DNA of 64,000 nucleotides. Source: Bacillus sp. REN16 (GTDB taxonomy: Bacteria > Bacillota > Bacilli > Bacillales > Bacillaceae_L). The DNA is taken from the NCBI RefSeq assembly GCF_020731355.1, contig NZ_JAJFZK010000002.1, positions 124,001-188,000 of the forward strand, read 5' to 3'. Both the position numbers and the translations under genes were made by a program. This document shows, one piece after another, positions 63,052 to 64,000 of the stretch (position 1 is its first letter; each line of letters opens with the position of its first letter). The notes under the pieces are model-generated. The model saw only the letters and a list, made by a program, of their open reading frames with translations, did not search any database and had not been told where the DNA came from.

Positions 63052-63232
63052 ATTTAGAAGTTGGTTCAATTTTTCTTCGTTATTTGTTATGATTTTAGAA
63101 CATGAGTAAAAGTTATTTGTCCATTATAGCTGTGATTCCTTCTATTTCCGACACTGCCATGATAGAATATGTCCATACAACTATACTTAGTGTGAAATAT
63201 GTATGCTTGAACTACTGAAAGAAGTGAATAAA

Positions 63233-64000
63233 ATGAAACCCAAATATCAGGTCATCATTGATGACATTAAAAGTAAAATTCTTTCCGGTGATTATAAAGT
63301 TGGAGAACAAATACCTACTGAATTTGCGATGCAAGAAAAGTACGAAGTAAGCAGGCACACAGTAAGAAAGTCCATTTTAGAGCTATCAAAAGAAGGGTTT
63401 TTACGAAGTGAAAAAGGGTCTGGCACGTATGTTAGCAACCAATATCGATCAAAATCCAATGGACATTCAACAAAAAAAACAATCGGTGTCATCACAACCT
63501 ACATCTCTGATTACATTTTCCCATCAATTATTCGTGGAATCGAAGCGAGATTGAATGAGGATAATTATTCGCTTCTTCTGGCTAGTACAAATAATGATGT
63601 CGAACTAGAAAAAAAGGCTTTGGAGATGATGTTATCATTTGGGGTAGACGGTCTAATTGTCGAACCTACCAAAAGTAATCTGTACAATCCTAATATTTCA
63701 TACTATCTATCATTTAAGGAACAGGATGTACCGTTCATCATGATCAATGCTTATTATGAGGAATTGGAGGTTCCTTTCCTATGTCTTGATGACGTTCAAT
63801 CCAGTTATCTCGCAACAAAGGAATTAATTTCAAAGGGGCATATACAGATTGGACTCATTTCCAAAAAAGATGATTTACAAGGAAAATACCGAATGAAAGG
63901 ATATATAAAAGCACTTGGAGAAGCCAAACTACGATTTCAACCAGAGTTAGTGCTTTCATACGATACTGAAACGAAAAAGCATCTTTACACTCATTTAAAA
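63233..64000 (+). CDS. araR: Arabinose repressor AraR, 5' part
   Basis: Starts at ATG 63233 and runs off the window (256 codons seen of about 365). N-terminal GntR winged helix (KYQVIIDDIKSKILSGDYKVGEQIPTEFAMQEKYEVSRHTVRKSILELSKEGFLRSEKGSGTYVSN) with a LacI/GalR-type effector domain (KTIGVITTYISDYIFPSIIRGIEARLNEDNYSLLLASTNND, FGVDGLIVEPTKSN), the chimeric layout of AraR. Represses araBDA unless L-arabinose is bound. Confidence 0.93.
   Translation, partial: MKPKYQVIIDDIKSKILSGDYKVGEQIPTEFAMQEKYEVSRHTVRKSILELSKEGFLRSEKGSGTYVSNQYRSKSNGHSTKKTIGVITTYISDYIFPSIIRGIEARLNEDNYSLLLASTNNDVELEKKALEMMLSFGVDGLIVEPTKSNLYNPNISYYLSFKEQDVPFIMINAYYEELEVPFLCLDDVQSSYLATKELISKGHIQIGLISKKDDLQGKYRMKGYIKALGEAKLRFQPELVLSYDTETKKHLYTHLK

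Larger units (their letters stand above)
62921..63232. other. Divergent araB / araR control region
   Basis: No gene seen. It contains the araB promoter and AraR boxes (listed separately). A weak candidate araR promoter is TTCAAT (63065-63070), 17 bp, TATGAT (63088-63093). Confidence 0.6.

Noticed and set aside
1-64000. Riboswitches, T-boxes, tRNA or rRNA genes
   Set aside because: I looked in leaders and gaps for specifier-type or GGTTTCC-like conserved cores and for CCA-ended cloverleaf sequences and found none that I can support; a covariance-model search would be decisive.
1-64000. A genomic island or prophage
   Set aside because: No integrase, transposase, phage gene or att repeats are seen; the genes are ordinary Bacillaceae metabolism with even composition, apart from the repeats noted.

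Overview
The window is chromosomal DNA of a low-GC Gram-positive bacterium, very probably a member of the Bacillaceae. The reasons are strong AGGAGG-type ribosome binding sites, frequent TTG and GTG starts, sigma-A promoters, CcpA-type cre sites, and close relatives of Bacillus proteins: class III Fbp, LutABC, AraBDA/AraR, RhaEW, a YkoGHIJ-like module and a YqkK/BrfA-like rescue factor. No rRNA, tRNA, CRISPR array, prophage or intact insertion sequence was seen. Most genes are on the minus strand.

Layout. 1-6.1 kb: the end of a DUF3231 gene, then an aminotransferase/RpiR-regulator pair and a TAXI-type TRAP transporter. 6.4-17.7 kb: housekeeping and envelope genes (DUF4064 membrane protein, PatB-type C-S lyase, peptide deformylase, SGNH hydrolase, DUF1836 regulator, TlpA-like thioredoxin, MarR plus MMPL exporter, an ECF sigma operon, DUF1284 protein). 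17.8-25 kb: serine hydrolase, PepSY/two-component module, two small genes including brfA, a DUF438/hemerythrin/PAS sensor and a HesB-like protein. 25-29.3 kb: a CstA-type carrier with a 49-residue companion and a LytS/LytT pair, probably for pyruvate. 29.3-42.6 kb: L-rhamnose catabolism (rhaD, DeoR regulator, rhaA, rhaB, rhaEW, MFS carrier, rhaM) with fbp and an AraC regulator embedded. 42.8-52.5 kb: a three-gene glycan cluster (GH2, GH35, DUF5107-TPR) with a divergent AraC regulator. 52.6-59 kb: lactate utilisation (lutABC, lutR, lctP) and the wreck of a second lut copy. 59-64 kb: L-arabinose genes araBDA and divergent araR, cut by the window end.

From 25 kb onward the genes form a carbon-scavenging block. 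Plant-type glycans would give galactose and rhamnose. Rhamnose gives dihydroxyacetone phosphate and lactaldehyde/lactate. LutABC turns lactate into pyruvate, CstA/LytST handles pyruvate, AraBDA feeds arabinose into the pentose phosphate pathway, and Fbp supplies gluconeogenesis. cre-like sites occur at several of these promoters.

The points most worth attention are: a probable brfA whose terminator hairpin lies inside its reading frame (non-stop mRNA design); in-frame amber codons that break the MMPL exporter gene and rhaM; a collinear decayed lutR-lutA-lutB remnant; two small genes missed by a length cut-off; a 20-bp-period repeat; several paired operator candidates; and the uncharacterised DUF5107-TPR/GH35/GH2 cluster.
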